Positions 44,216-52,484 of a DNA stretch of 64,000 nt are shown here, piece by piece. The position numbers and the translations under genes were made by a program. The notes below the pieces were generated by a model, which worked only from the letters and a program-made list of their open reading frames with translations, was not told the origin of the DNA and searched no databases. Position 1 is the first letter of the stretch. Each line of letters begins with the position of its first letter. The DNA is taken from contig CAZKCO010000030.1 in NCBI GenBank assembly GCA_964551335.1, positions 21,806-85,805 on the forward strand, read 5' to 3'. This DNA is from Tunicatimonas sp964551335 (lineage in GTDB: Bacteria > Bacteroidota > Bacteroidia > Cytophagales > Cyclobacteriaceae).

Positions 44216-44998
44216 ATGCCAGTCTTTGATTTGTCGGGAAAAACTGCGGTAGTCACCGGAGGAGGAAGCGGAATTGGGAAAAGTATCGCCCAGGTATTTG
44301 CCCAACAGGGAGCTAACGTTCATATCTTAGAAATAGATCAAGCCAGTGGTCAAAGTACCCTGAATGAAATTAAAGAAGCGGGCGGCAGCTGCTTCGTTCA
44401 CACCGCCGATATCTCCCAGCAGCAAGAAGTCAGCTCGCTGGCCGAACAGATTTACCAACAGCAAGGCTCACTGGACATTTGGGTAAACAATGCCGGAATT
44501 GCCCATATTGGTAACGTTGAAACTACCACCGAGGAAGATTTTGATCGGATTTACAACGTCAATATCAAGGGAGTTTATAACGGTATGCACGCCTGTGTAC
44601 CGCTCATGAAAAAGAACGGCGGGGGTGTCATACTCAACCTGGCTTCGGTTGCCTCCGTATTAGGTATTTCCGATCGCTTTGCGTATTCGGCCAGCAAGGG
44701 GGCGGTGTTTACCATGACATTATCGGTGGCGAGAGACTATTTAGCAGATAACATCCGCTGCAATTGCATCGGTCCCGGAAGGGTTCACACCCCGTTTGTG
44801 GATGGTTTTCTGAGGAAGAACTACCCCGGTCAGGAACAGCAGATGTTTGAAAAGCTATCCAAAACCCAGCCGATTGGCCGCATGGGAAAGCCCGAAGAGA
44901 TCGCTTACCTGGCGCTATACCTCTGCTCGCAGGAAGCCGGTTTTGTCACCGGAAGCTTTTATCCTATTGACGGTGGTTTTATCACATTAAACAGCTAG
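44216..44998 (+). CDS. SDR dehydrogenase, probable 2-keto-3-deoxy-L-fuconate 4-dehydrogenase
   Basis: A 260-residue classical short-chain dehydrogenase with NAD(P) motif TGGGSGIG at residues 14-21, NNAG, a catalytic Ser in ASVAS and YSASK (Tyr-x-x-x-Lys). PGRVHTPF and an ending TGSFYPIDGGFITL complete the fold. Acidic residues after strand 2 (EIDQA) suggest NAD specificity. First gene of the fucose operon; in the non-phosphorylative pathway this enzyme oxidises 2-keto-3-deoxy-L-fuconate before hydrolysis by the FAH-type enzyme encoded downstream. The specific substrate is inferred from context. Confidence 0.85.
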   Translation: MPVFDLSGKTAVVTGGGSGIGKSIAQVFAQQGANVHILEIDQASGQSTLNEIKEAGGSCFVHTADISQQQEVSSLAEQIYQQQGSLDIWVNNAGIAHIGNVETTTEEDFDRIYNVNIKGVYNGMHACVPLMKKNGGGVILNLASVASVLGISDRFAYSASKGAVFTMTLSVARDYLADNIRCNCIGPGRVHTPFVDGFLRKNYPGQEQQMFEKLSKTQPIGRMGKPEEIAYLALYLCSQEAGFVTGSFYPIDGGFITLNS

Positions 44999-45029
44999 GT
45001 TTAACCGAGTTAGACCATAAAAGTACGAA

Positions 45030-45341
45030 ATGAGCAAATACGGACTACACAGAAAACTTACTGCATCGGAGGGTAACCGAGATACTTTAGCCTCTATCTT
45101 ACTGGAAGCTACTAAGCTAGTTTCTTCAGCTCCTGGCTGCCAAATATACCTGATTAGTACCGATGAATCTGATGACAATTCTGTGTGGGTAACTGAGGTT
45201 TGGGATAGCCAGGCCGATCACGATAATTCTCTGAAAGATCCGAAAGTGAGAGCGCTCATCACCCAGGCAGTGCCCCTATTGGTCGGAAACCCCGAAAAAG
45301 GTCAAACGCTTACGGTACTGGGAGGTGCCGGTATCCAATAA
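45030..45341 (+). CDS. ABM-domain (antibiotic biosynthesis monooxygenase fold) protein
   Basis: A 103-residue ferredoxin-like alpha/beta protein opening MSKYGLHRKLTASEGNRD. It contains the ABM core SAPGCQIYLISTD and VTEVWDSQADHDNSLK. It sits inside the fucose operon, 31 bases after the SDR stop. Family members include cofactor-free monooxygenases and many proteins of unknown role. Its place here may be to deal with a reactive dicarbonyl or by-product; that is speculation. Confidence 0.8.
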   Translation: MSKYGLHRKLTASEGNRDTLASILLEATKLVSSAPGCQIYLISTDESDDNSVWVTEVWDSQADHDNSLKDPKVRALITQAVPLLVGNPEKGQTLTVLGGAGIQ

Positions 45342-45379
45342 CACTTAATAAATACTACAATTAACTAACCAACTTCATT

Positions 45380-46234
45380 ATGAAATTATTCCGATTTGGT
45401 GCTCCCGTTTCCGAACAGCCTGGCGTGTTGTATCAGAACAAAATGCTTGACGTTCATGCTTTTGGTGAAGACTATACCCCCGGCTTCTTTGCTAATGATG
45501 GAATTTCACGGCTGCAAAGCTGGCTAAAAGACCATGCCGACGATTGCCTGGAAGTACCGGACTCCGAACGATTGGCTGCCCCTCTCGCACATGCTGGTAA
45601 AATCATTTGTATCGGTCTGAATTATAAAGACCATGCGGCCGAGAGCAATATGGATCTACCCAAAGAACCCATTATCTTCTTTAAAGCCACCTCGGCCATC
45701 GTCGGGCCTAACGACGATCTGATTATCCCAAAAGGCAGCGAGAAAACCGACTGGGAGGTGGAATTGGCCGTGGTTATTGGCAAAAAAGCCAGCTATGTAT
45801 CAGAGGCTGAGGCTATGGATTACGTAGCCGGTTATACCCTGCACAATGATTATAGCGAGCGGGCGTATCAACTGGAACGCTCCGGACAGTGGGTAAAAGG
45901 AAAAAGCTGTGACACCTTCGCCCCCATTGGACCCTATCTGGTGACTAAGGATGAGATTGAGGACGTGCATAACCTGGATCTTTGGCTTAAAGTGAATGGC
46001 GAAAGCAAACAGCAAGGCACTACGGCTAACCTTATTTTCAAGATTCCTCATCTGGTGAGCTACCTGAGCCAGTTTATGAGTCTGCACCCTGGCGATATTA
46101 TCTCTACCGGTACTCCCGCCGGAGTTGGTTTGGGATTTGACCCTCCCCAATTCCTGAAAGCCGGTGACGTGGTTGAACTAGGCATTCAAGGCTTAGGCAG
46201 CTCCCGACAAGAAGCAAAAGCCTATTCCGGATAG
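45380..46234 (+). CDS. FAH-family hydrolase, probable 2,4-diketo-3-deoxy-L-fuconate hydrolase
   Basis: A 284-residue fumarylacetoacetate hydrolase-like enzyme. IGLNYKDHAAE carries the catalytic-site His, PIIFFKATSAIVGPND follows, and metal ligands Glu/Glu/Asp are in DWEVELAVVIGK and the following GYTLHNDYSER. KGKSCDTFAPIGPYLV and STGTPAGVGLG are also intact. In oxidative fucose degradation this class splits 2,4-diketo-3-deoxy-L-fuconate to pyruvate and L-lactate. The operon context supports that role. Cytoplasmic, Mg2+/Mn2+-dependent by family. Confidence 0.9.
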   Translation: MKLFRFGAPVSEQPGVLYQNKMLDVHAFGEDYTPGFFANDGISRLQSWLKDHADDCLEVPDSERLAAPLAHAGKIICIGLNYKDHAAESNMDLPKEPIIFFKATSAIVGPNDDLIIPKGSEKTDWEVELAVVIGKKASYVSEAEAMDYVAGYTLHNDYSERAYQLERSGQWVKGKSCDTFAPIGPYLVTKDEIEDVHNLDLWLKVNGESKQQGTTANLIFKIPHLVSYLSQFMSLHPGDIISTGTPAGVGLGFDPPQFLKAGDVVELGIQGLGSSRQEAKAYSG

Positions 46235-46357
46235 ATTTTTCAAGCGGGAAGATGGAAGAACGAAGTCAGGAGTTCAGAGTTCAAATCACTGATGAAAATA
46301 AACTTGAACACTATAAAACCATAACACCCCAGCACTATAGCACCAAGTCCCCTCCCG

Positions 46358-46690
46358 ATGAAAGACTACGCCCTTACCGTTAACCTTAAAGACGATCCGG
46401 AAGTCATCCGTCAGTACGAAGAATACCACGCCAATATCTGGCCTGAAGTGCTGGCTTCACTAAAAGAAGTTGGAATCCACGATATGAAAATTTATCGGCT
46501 GGGTCGTAGGCTGTTTATGTTTATGCTGGCTGAGGACGACTTTAATCCGGACGTAGATTTTCCTCGCTATCTGACTCTTCACCCCCGTTGCCAAGAGTGG
46601 GAAGATTTGATGGGTACCTTCCAGGAGAAAGTGCGGGAGGCTCAACCCGATGAGAAATGGGCCCGAATGAAAAAGGTGTTTGAGTTCTAA
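46358..46690 (+). CDS. RhaM-type L-fucose/L-rhamnose mutarotase
   Basis: A 110-residue protein of the DUF718/RhaM family. It has YALTVNLKDDPEVIRQYEEYHANIWPEV with the characteristic His-x-x-x-Trp-Pro, IYRLGRRLFMFMLAEDDF, a HPRCQEWEDLM segment and the ending KWARMKKVFEF. Such enzymes interconvert anomers of 6-deoxyhexoses before a dehydrogenase acts. It is preceded by a 123-base gap holding an A/C-rich tract and followed 12 bases later by the amidohydrolase. Confidence 0.9.
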   Translation: MKDYALTVNLKDDPEVIRQYEEYHANIWPEVLASLKEVGIHDMKIYRLGRRLFMFMLAEDDFNPDVDFPRYLTLHPRCQEWEDLMGTFQEKVREAQPDEKWARMKKVFEF

Positions 46691-46701
46691 TTTTTTATAA
46701 A

Positions 46702-47547
46702 ATGCGAAAGATCGATTCCCACCAGCACTTCTGGCACTACCGCCCCGAAACCCACGGTTGGATAAACCAAGAGATGGGCGTGCTGAAACGGGATTTTTTA
46801 CCTTCCGACCTGGCCCCGGAGTTAGCCGCAAACGGTGTTTCTGGTTGCGTGGCGGTGCAGGCCAGTCAAACCCTGCGGGAAACTGAGTGGCTGCTTAGCC
46901 TGGCCGATCAGCACCCATTTATTCTGGGAGTAGTAGGCTGGGCCGAGTTGAAAAACCCTGACCTGCCCCATACGCTCGAGCATCTGTCTCAAAACCCCAA
47001 GTTGAAAGGCATCCGACACATTATTCAGGATGAACCTGATGACTGCTTTATGCTTGACCCGGCCTTTATCCGCGGAGTTAATCAGCTTCCGCAGTTTAAG
47101 CTGACCTATGACTTATTAATCTACGAGCATCATCTACCTGTCGCTCTGGAATTTATTGACAAGCTCACCGAGGTTGCTGTGGTAGTTGACCATATTGCCA
47201 AACCAAAAATTGCAAAAGCTAAGTACCAACCCTGGAAGAAAAATATTAAGGCCTTAGCTCACCAAAGTGCCGCATATTGTAAAATTTCAGGTATGGTGAC
47301 TGAGGCAGATTGGAGCCACTGGCAGTACGATAATCTGGTACCTTACCTGGATGCGGTGGTAGAAGCCTTTGGTCCGGCTCGGCTGATGATTGGCTCAGAC
47401 TGGCCGGTTTGTTTGCTAGCAGCCCAATACGAAGGAGTTATGAAAATCGTTGATCGCTACTTTGAAAATTTTTCAATGAGTGAGCGAGAACAGATTTTTT
47501 TTCAAAATGCCCGGGAGTTTTATCAACTTTCGGTACCTTCCGAATAA
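46702..47547 (+). CDS. Amidohydrolase-2 family, probable L-fuconolactonase
   Basis: A 281-residue TIM-barrel amidohydrolase (PF04909-like). It has the metal-binding opening KIDSHQHFW, VVDHIAKP with a strand-6 His, YCKISGMVTEADW, and a GSDWPVC ending with the catalytic Asp. COG3618 members include L-fuconolactonase, L-rhamnonolactonase and 4-sulfomuconolactonase. In this operon hydrolysis of L-fucono-1,5-lactone to L-fuconate is the expected step. Confidence 0.9.
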   Translation: MRKIDSHQHFWHYRPETHGWINQEMGVLKRDFLPSDLAPELAANGVSGCVAVQASQTLRETEWLLSLADQHPFILGVVGWAELKNPDLPHTLEHLSQNPKLKGIRHIIQDEPDDCFMLDPAFIRGVNQLPQFKLTYDLLIYEHHLPVALEFIDKLTEVAVVVDHIAKPKIAKAKYQPWKKNIKALAHQSAAYCKISGMVTEADWSHWQYDNLVPYLDAVVEAFGPARLMIGSDWPVCLLAAQYEGVMKIVDRYFENFSMSEREQIFFQNAREFYQLSVPSE

Positions 47548-47558
47548 CTAATCGACCT

Positions 47559-48344
47559 ATGGATTTACATTTAACCAACAAAGTAGTATTCGTCACCGGT
47601 GGGGCTAGTGGCATTGGGAAGGCCATTGTCCAAGGAGCGGCCCAGGAGGGGGCCATTCCGGTGATTGTAAACCGAAGCCGAGAACGAGGAGAAAAGCTCC
47701 ACAATGAGCTTCAGCAAGACGGCAAAAAGAGCTTATTCGTTCAGGCTGATCTAAGCGAAGTATCTCAGTGCGAACGAGCTATCCGAGAAACGATTGACCA
47801 ACTAGGCCAGTTGGATGTATTGGTTAATAACGCAGGCATAAACGACAATGTAGAGCTGGAAAACGGGTCGCCTGATGCTTTTATGCAATCGTTGCAGAAT
47901 AATTTGCTACACTATTATTCTTTGGCCCATTTTGCCCTGCCGCACCTGAAAAAAACGAAAGGAAATATCATCAATGTAAGCTCCAAAACCGCCGTAACCG
48001 GCCAGGGGGGCACTTCGGGTTATATCGCATCCAAGGGAGCTCAATTAGCTCTTACCCGGGAGTGGGCAGTAGAACTATTACCCTATGGCATCCGGGTAAA
48101 TGCGGTGCTACCCGCTGAGGTGCTGACCCCTATGTACAAAAACTGGTTAAAGAAATTTGATGACCCCAAGCGGCAAAAGACTGAAATTGAGCGGCGAATT
48201 CCTCTAGAGCAGCGGATGACCACTCCTCAAGAAATTGCCGATACCGTTTTATTCCTCGCCTCCGACCGGGCGTCTCACACCACAGGTCAATATCTCTTTC
48301 CCGACGGAGGCTATACTCACCTTGACCGAGCAATACACTCCTAA
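47559..48344 (+). CDS. SDR dehydrogenase, probable L-fucose dehydrogenase
   Basis: A 261-residue classical SDR: TGGASGIG near residues 14-21, NNAGINDN, catalytic YIASKG, PAEVLTPMYKNW and a terminal TGQYLFPDGGYTHLDRA. VIVNRSRERG after strand 2 lacks the acidic residue typical of NAD enzymes, so NADP is possible. It is the last gene of the operon, 11 bases after the lactonase. It probably oxidises L-fucose to L-fucono-lactone. Distinct from the first SDR; substrate assignment of the two could be swapped. Confidence 0.85.
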   Translation: MDLHLTNKVVFVTGGASGIGKAIVQGAAQEGAIPVIVNRSRERGEKLHNELQQDGKKSLFVQADLSEVSQCERAIRETIDQLGQLDVLVNNAGINDNVELENGSPDAFMQSLQNNLLHYYSLAHFALPHLKKTKGNIINVSSKTAVTGQGGTSGYIASKGAQLALTREWAVELLPYGIRVNAVLPAEVLTPMYKNWLKKFDDPKRQKTEIERRIPLEQRMTTPQEIADTVLFLASDRASHTTGQYLFPDGGYTHLDRAIHS

Positions 48345-48377
48345 ATACTTTGGAATAATTACTGCCTTAGATCCAAT

Positions 48378-48884
48378 CTATACTAGTATCATTTCTGGCT
48401 CTACCATTTCACTCAACTGCTGCTGATTGAGTTCACAATTGATCCAGTTAGGATCAAGATCGGCTTCTGATCGCTCGTAGAAACGAATAGCTCCTTCATT
48501 ATCTTCCGCCACTTGCCACTTCATTTTCTGGGCCCCGTTATTCACAGCCTCGTTGGCCAGTGCTTGCATAAAAAGTTGTCCAATACCTCTACCGCGATGA
48601 GAGCCAGTTATGATCAGATCTTCCAGATACAAGCTTTTCCCTTTCCAAGTAGAATAAGTATAGTAATAAATGGCCGCTCCAACAACTTTACCCTCTTCTT
48701 CAGCCACAAAAAAGCTAAAGGCTGGTCGATGACCAAAGGCATCTTTTTCCATTCGTTCAGCAGAATTACTAATATGGTCGGGGGCTACATCGTGGTGCAC
48801 CGCCAACTCTTCTACTAACCGGAAAACCGGTTGGATATCAGCCAGAACCCCTTCTCGTATTGTTATTGCCTGATTTTTCTGCAT
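48378..48884 (-). CDS. GNAT-family N-acetyltransferase
   Basis: A 168-residue protein with the GNAT core: AAIYYYTYSTWKGKSLYLEDLIITGSHRGRGIG contains the acetyl-CoA pyrophosphate loop RGRGIG. WQVAEDNEGAIRFYERSEAD gives the C-terminal strand and helix. The segment YYYTYSTWKG..LYLEDL resembles spermidine/diamine or thialysine acetyltransferases (SAT-like); that specificity is inference. It lies convergent to the fucose operon and is probably unrelated to it. Confidence 0.88.
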   Translation of the reverse strand: MQKNQAITIREGVLADIQPVFRLVEELAVHHDVAPDHISNSAERMEKDAFGHRPAFSFFVAEEEGKVVGAAIYYYTYSTWKGKSLYLEDLIITGSHRGRGIGQLFMQALANEAVNNGAQKMKWQVAEDNEGAIRFYERSEADLDPNWINCELNQQQLSEMVEPEMILV

Positions 48885-49108
48885 AAATCAATTTAGTATA
48901 ATATAGTTTTATGAGTAGATAACTTGATGTTCGAGTCTAACTAACGATGTGCAAAGTACTATGGTTCGGCAGAGGCTGGATTGTTTCCTTGAGGTGAAGG
49001 TAATAATCTATTTCAACGGCTGGGTATTTGTTACGGACTATTGCATGGGTTTAGCCCAGTAGCTATCTTAGAATCTTTTATATTAATACCGAATAGCCAA
49101 CTTTATTT

Positions 49109-52100
49109 ATGCTACGCCACCTTCTTACCTACCCCCTGATTGTTCTGTTGCTATTACTCATTACTACCGATCCAGGACAGGCCCAACGTAAAAAGAAAAA
49201 TCAGGATCAGGATGTAACTATCGGTTTCGAAGATTCATTATACAATGCGATTCAATATCGACTTGTAGGTCCCTTTCGGGGAGGACGTTCGGCAACCGTT
49301 ACGGGTATTCCAGGTGGCCGGCACCCCGGAGATCGGGATACGTACTATTTTGGCTCCGTAGGGGGTGGGGTTTGGAAAACCGATGATGGTGGATCAACAT
49401 GGAAAAACATCTCCGACGGCTTTTTTGGTGGCTCAGTGGGTTCGGTAGCTGTTTCGGAGTCTGATCCGAACGTCATTTACGTCGGCTTGGGCGAAAAAAC
49501 CATCCGAGGTAATGTATCTTCTAATTTTGGAGTCTGGAAATCGACCGATGCAGGGAATAACTGGGAATTCATTGGATTGAAAGACACTCGCCATATTGGC
49601 CGTATCCGTATTCATCCTGAAAACCCGGATATTGTCTACGTAGCGGCTATGGGTGACCTGTGGCAGTCTAGCGAAGCTCGAGGTGTGTACAAAAGTACTG
49701 ACGGGGGCCAAAGCTGGGATAAGATCTTGTTTGCCAATGAAGATGCCGGTGCAGTGGATTTAGTACTGGATCCCAACAACCCCCGCATTCTCTACGCCAG
49801 TACCTGGAATGTACATCGCACTCCCTACAGCCTCTCCAGCGGCGGACCGGGCTCCGATCTTTGGAAAAGTACTGATTCAGGGAAAAACTGGGAGAAACTC
49901 ACCGAAAAAGAAAATATGCCCGCTGCTCCCCGTGGAATTATTGGGGTGACCGTTTCTCCGGTCAATTCTGATCGAGTTTGGGCACTTATTGAGGCGGAAG
50001 ACGGAGGGGTATTCCGTTCGGATGATGCCGGTAAGACCTGGGAAAAGATTAACAGCGACCGGGCACTACGCTCCCGAGCCTGGTACTACACCCGGATTAT
50101 TGCCGATTCTGAAGATGAAAATAAGGTGTACGTGATGAATGTCTCCTACGCTAAGTCTACCGACGGGGGAAAAACCTTTACCCTACACCGGGCACCGCAC
50201 GGCGATCATCATGATCTGTGGATTGATCCGGATGACAATACCCGAATGGCTATTGTGGATGATGGTGGAGCGCAGGTTTCTACTGATGGTGGCCAAAACT
50301 GGACCACCTACCATAACCAACCTACGGCCCAATTTTACCGGATTGCTACCGACGATCATTTTCCCTACCGCATCTACGGAGCACAGCAAGATAATACCTC
50401 CATCCGTATTTTACACCGCTCGGATGGCCCAGCCATTACGGAAGATGACTGGGAAGTTACGGCCGGGGGCGAAAGCGCCTACCACGCCATCGACCCCGAT
50501 AACAATGATATTGTGTACGGCGGAAACTATAAGGGCTACCTATACCGCTTCAATCATGAAAACAACCAACGACGATCCATCAACGTCTGGCCACTGAATC
50601 CGGCCGGCTCGGGGGTGGAAGTAATGAAGTACCGCTTTAACTGGAATTTCCCGACTTTCTTTTCCCATCACGATTCCGATAAACTCTATGCTTTCTCGCA
50701 CCGGGTACACGTAAGCACCACCGAAGGTGAAAGCTGGGAGACTATTAGTCCTGACCTAACCCGGGCGATACCCGAAACGATGGTTTCATCGGGTGGGCCG
50801 ATTACGCAGGATAATACCGGGGTTGAATTCTACGCAACTATTCTCACCGCCAATGAAAGTCCTTATCAGGAAGGCGAGCTATGGACCGGCTCCGACGATG
50901 GGCTGCTTTACTTAACCCGCGACAGTGGCGAGAGTTGGGAAGATGTTACCCCCGAAGACGCTCCGGATAATATCATGTGGAATTCCATAGACATTCATCC
51001 TGCCATCCGAGGAGGAGCTTACGTGGCGGGAACCCTCTATAAAACCGGTGACTTTGCGCCTTATCTTTATAAAACGACTGACTATGGCCAAACCTGGACG
51101 AAAATTACCAGTGGTATTGATGATTTACACTTTACCCGGGTAGTACGGGCTGACCCGCAACGAGATGGTTTACTCTACGCCGGAACCGAATACGGTATGT
51201 ACGTTTCGTTTGATGACGGAGCTAACTGGAAACCCTTCCAACTCAACCTGCCCGAAGTACCCATCACCGATTTGCAGGTACGGGACAACAACCTGATTGT
51301 AGCCACCCAGGGTCGTAGTTTTTGGATTATTGATGACCTCACTCCGATCCATCAACTGAACGAAGAAATCGCTCAAGCTAATTTTTACCTCTTCCAGCCT
51401 AAACCCAGTTACCGTATAAAGCAGGAGGGACGAGAGCGATATAACGCGTTGTTGCACGGCAAAAATCATCCGGAGGGCGTCATGATCTACTATCATCTGC
51501 AGGATAAACCAGATAGTACCGATATTGTAACTCTGGACATTTTAGAAGATAATGGTGAGATCATTAAATCATTTAGTACCAGTGCCAAGAAGGCTAAGGA
51601 GAAGCTTTGGGCGAAAAAAGGCAGCAACTTGTTTGTATGGGACATGCGCTATCCCGATGCCGTTTCCTTCGAGGGCTTGATTCTCTACTCTTCCGATACC
51701 GAAGGCCCTCAGGCTGTACCGGGCAAGTACCGAGCTAGGTTAACCGTGAACGAAGAGAGTCAGGAGCAATCTTTTGAGATACTGAAAGATCCCCGGGTTA
51801 AAAGTTCCCAAGAGGATCTTCAGGCCCAGTTTGACTTTCTGATGGATGTGCGAAATAAACTATCTGAAGCCCACCAAGCGGTAATTGATATTCGGAATCT
51901 TCGGAAAGACCTCGAGTATGTAAAAGAAAAGCTAAAAGACAACCCAACTGCCCAGCCAATCATTGAAGCAACCGAAGAGCTTGATCAGGAAATGACGGTG
52001 ATTGAAAACAATATTCATGAGACGCGTAACGAGGCTTACCAGGACCCACTCAACTTCGGCATAAAGCTCAATAACCGGCTAGCCTATCTGGCTACGCACG

Positions 52101-52300
52101 AATCAGCCGGCGACTTTCGGCCTACCGAGCAGGCCATCGCCTACAAAAATGAAGTATCTGCCCAAATCGATGATGAAATTGAAGCCTTACAGGAATTATT
52201 AAATCAGAAGCTACCGGAGATAAATCAGCTAATGGAAGAGCAGGATATTGAGGTGCTTACTCGGCCCAAATCTGAGAAAAACGAAGTAGGGATGAAGTGA
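49109..52300 (+). CDS. Large exported Asp-box (sortilin/BNR-like) beta-propeller protein
   Basis: A 1063-residue protein with a signal peptide ending near PGQAQ, then a very basic RKKKNQ. Residues about 40-720 hold two propeller domains with at least ten Asp-box motifs (S/T-x-D-x-G-x-x-W), for example KTDDGGSTW, KSTDAGNNW, KSTDGGQSW, KSTDSGKNW, RSDDAGKTW, TRDSGESW, KTTDYGQTW and SFDDGANW. The C-terminal third has a beta domain, then a coiled coil (about 880-1060, LRKDLEYVKEKLKDN). The sialidase catalytic set is not evident. Related proteins are called WD40/YVTN/BNR-like or glycosyl hydrolase; the latter name is not supported here. Confidence 0.85.
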   Translation: MLRHLLTYPLIVLLLLLITTDPGQAQRKKKNQDQDVTIGFEDSLYNAIQYRLVGPFRGGRSATVTGIPGGRHPGDRDTYYFGSVGGGVWKTDDGGSTWKNISDGFFGGSVGSVAVSESDPNVIYVGLGEKTIRGNVSSNFGVWKSTDAGNNWEFIGLKDTRHIGRIRIHPENPDIVYVAAMGDLWQSSEARGVYKSTDGGQSWDKILFANEDAGAVDLVLDPNNPRILYASTWNVHRTPYSLSSGGPGSDLWKSTDSGKNWEKLTEKENMPAAPRGIIGVTVSPVNSDRVWALIEAEDGGVFRSDDAGKTWEKINSDRALRSRAWYYTRIIADSEDENKVYVMNVSYAKSTDGGKTFTLHRAPHGDHHDLWIDPDDNTRMAIVDDGGAQVSTDGGQNWTTYHNQPTAQFYRIATDDHFPYRIYGAQQDNTSIRILHRSDGPAITEDDWEVTAGGESAYHAIDPDNNDIVYGGNYKGYLYRFNHENNQRRSINVWPLNPAGSGVEVMKYRFNWNFPTFFSHHDSDKLYAFSHRVHVSTTEGESWETISPDLTRAIPETMVSSGGPITQDNTGVEFYATILTANESPYQEGELWTGSDDGLLYLTRDSGESWEDVTPEDAPDNIMWNSIDIHPAIRGGAYVAGTLYKTGDFAPYLYKTTDYGQTWTKITSGIDDLHFTRVVRADPQRDGLLYAGTEYGMYVSFDDGANWKPFQLNLPEVPITDLQVRDNNLIVATQGRSFWIIDDLTPIHQLNEEIAQANFYLFQPKPSYRIKQEGRERYNALLHGKNHPEGVMIYYHLQDKPDSTDIVTLDILEDNGEIIKSFSTSAKKAKEKLWAKKGSNLFVWDMRYPDAVSFEGLILYSSDTEGPQAVPGKYRARLTVNEESQEQSFEILKDPRVKSSQEDLQAQFDFLMDVRNKLSEAHQAVIDIRNLRKDLEYVKEKLKDNPTAQPIIEATEELDQEMTVIENNIHETRNEAYQDPLNFGIKLNNRLAYLATHESAGDFRPTEQAIAYKNEVSAQIDDEIEALQELLNQKLPEINQLMEEQDIEVLTRPKSEKNEVGMK

Positions 52301-52420
52301 TCTATTGTTAAAATTTAATGCTTGAGTGCTTAGGGCATTACTCAATACCGGTGAGTTGATCTTTTCTATTTGTCGGTGCTTGAAGTGATACTTTCGGTAA
52401 ATTCAATCGGCCAACTGATA

Positions 52421-52456
52421 AAAAAATGAAAAAGGGTGAAAGAAAAACCCTCACCC
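52421..52456 (-). terminator. Rho-independent terminator of the M16 peptidase gene
   Basis: On the minus strand GGGTGA pairs with TCACCC (plus positions 52451-52456 and 52434-52439), followed by T-rich sequence. It lies 29 bases beyond the stop. Confidence 0.7.
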
Positions 52457-52484
52457 AAATTCATTAACTTAATCCAAACAAACC

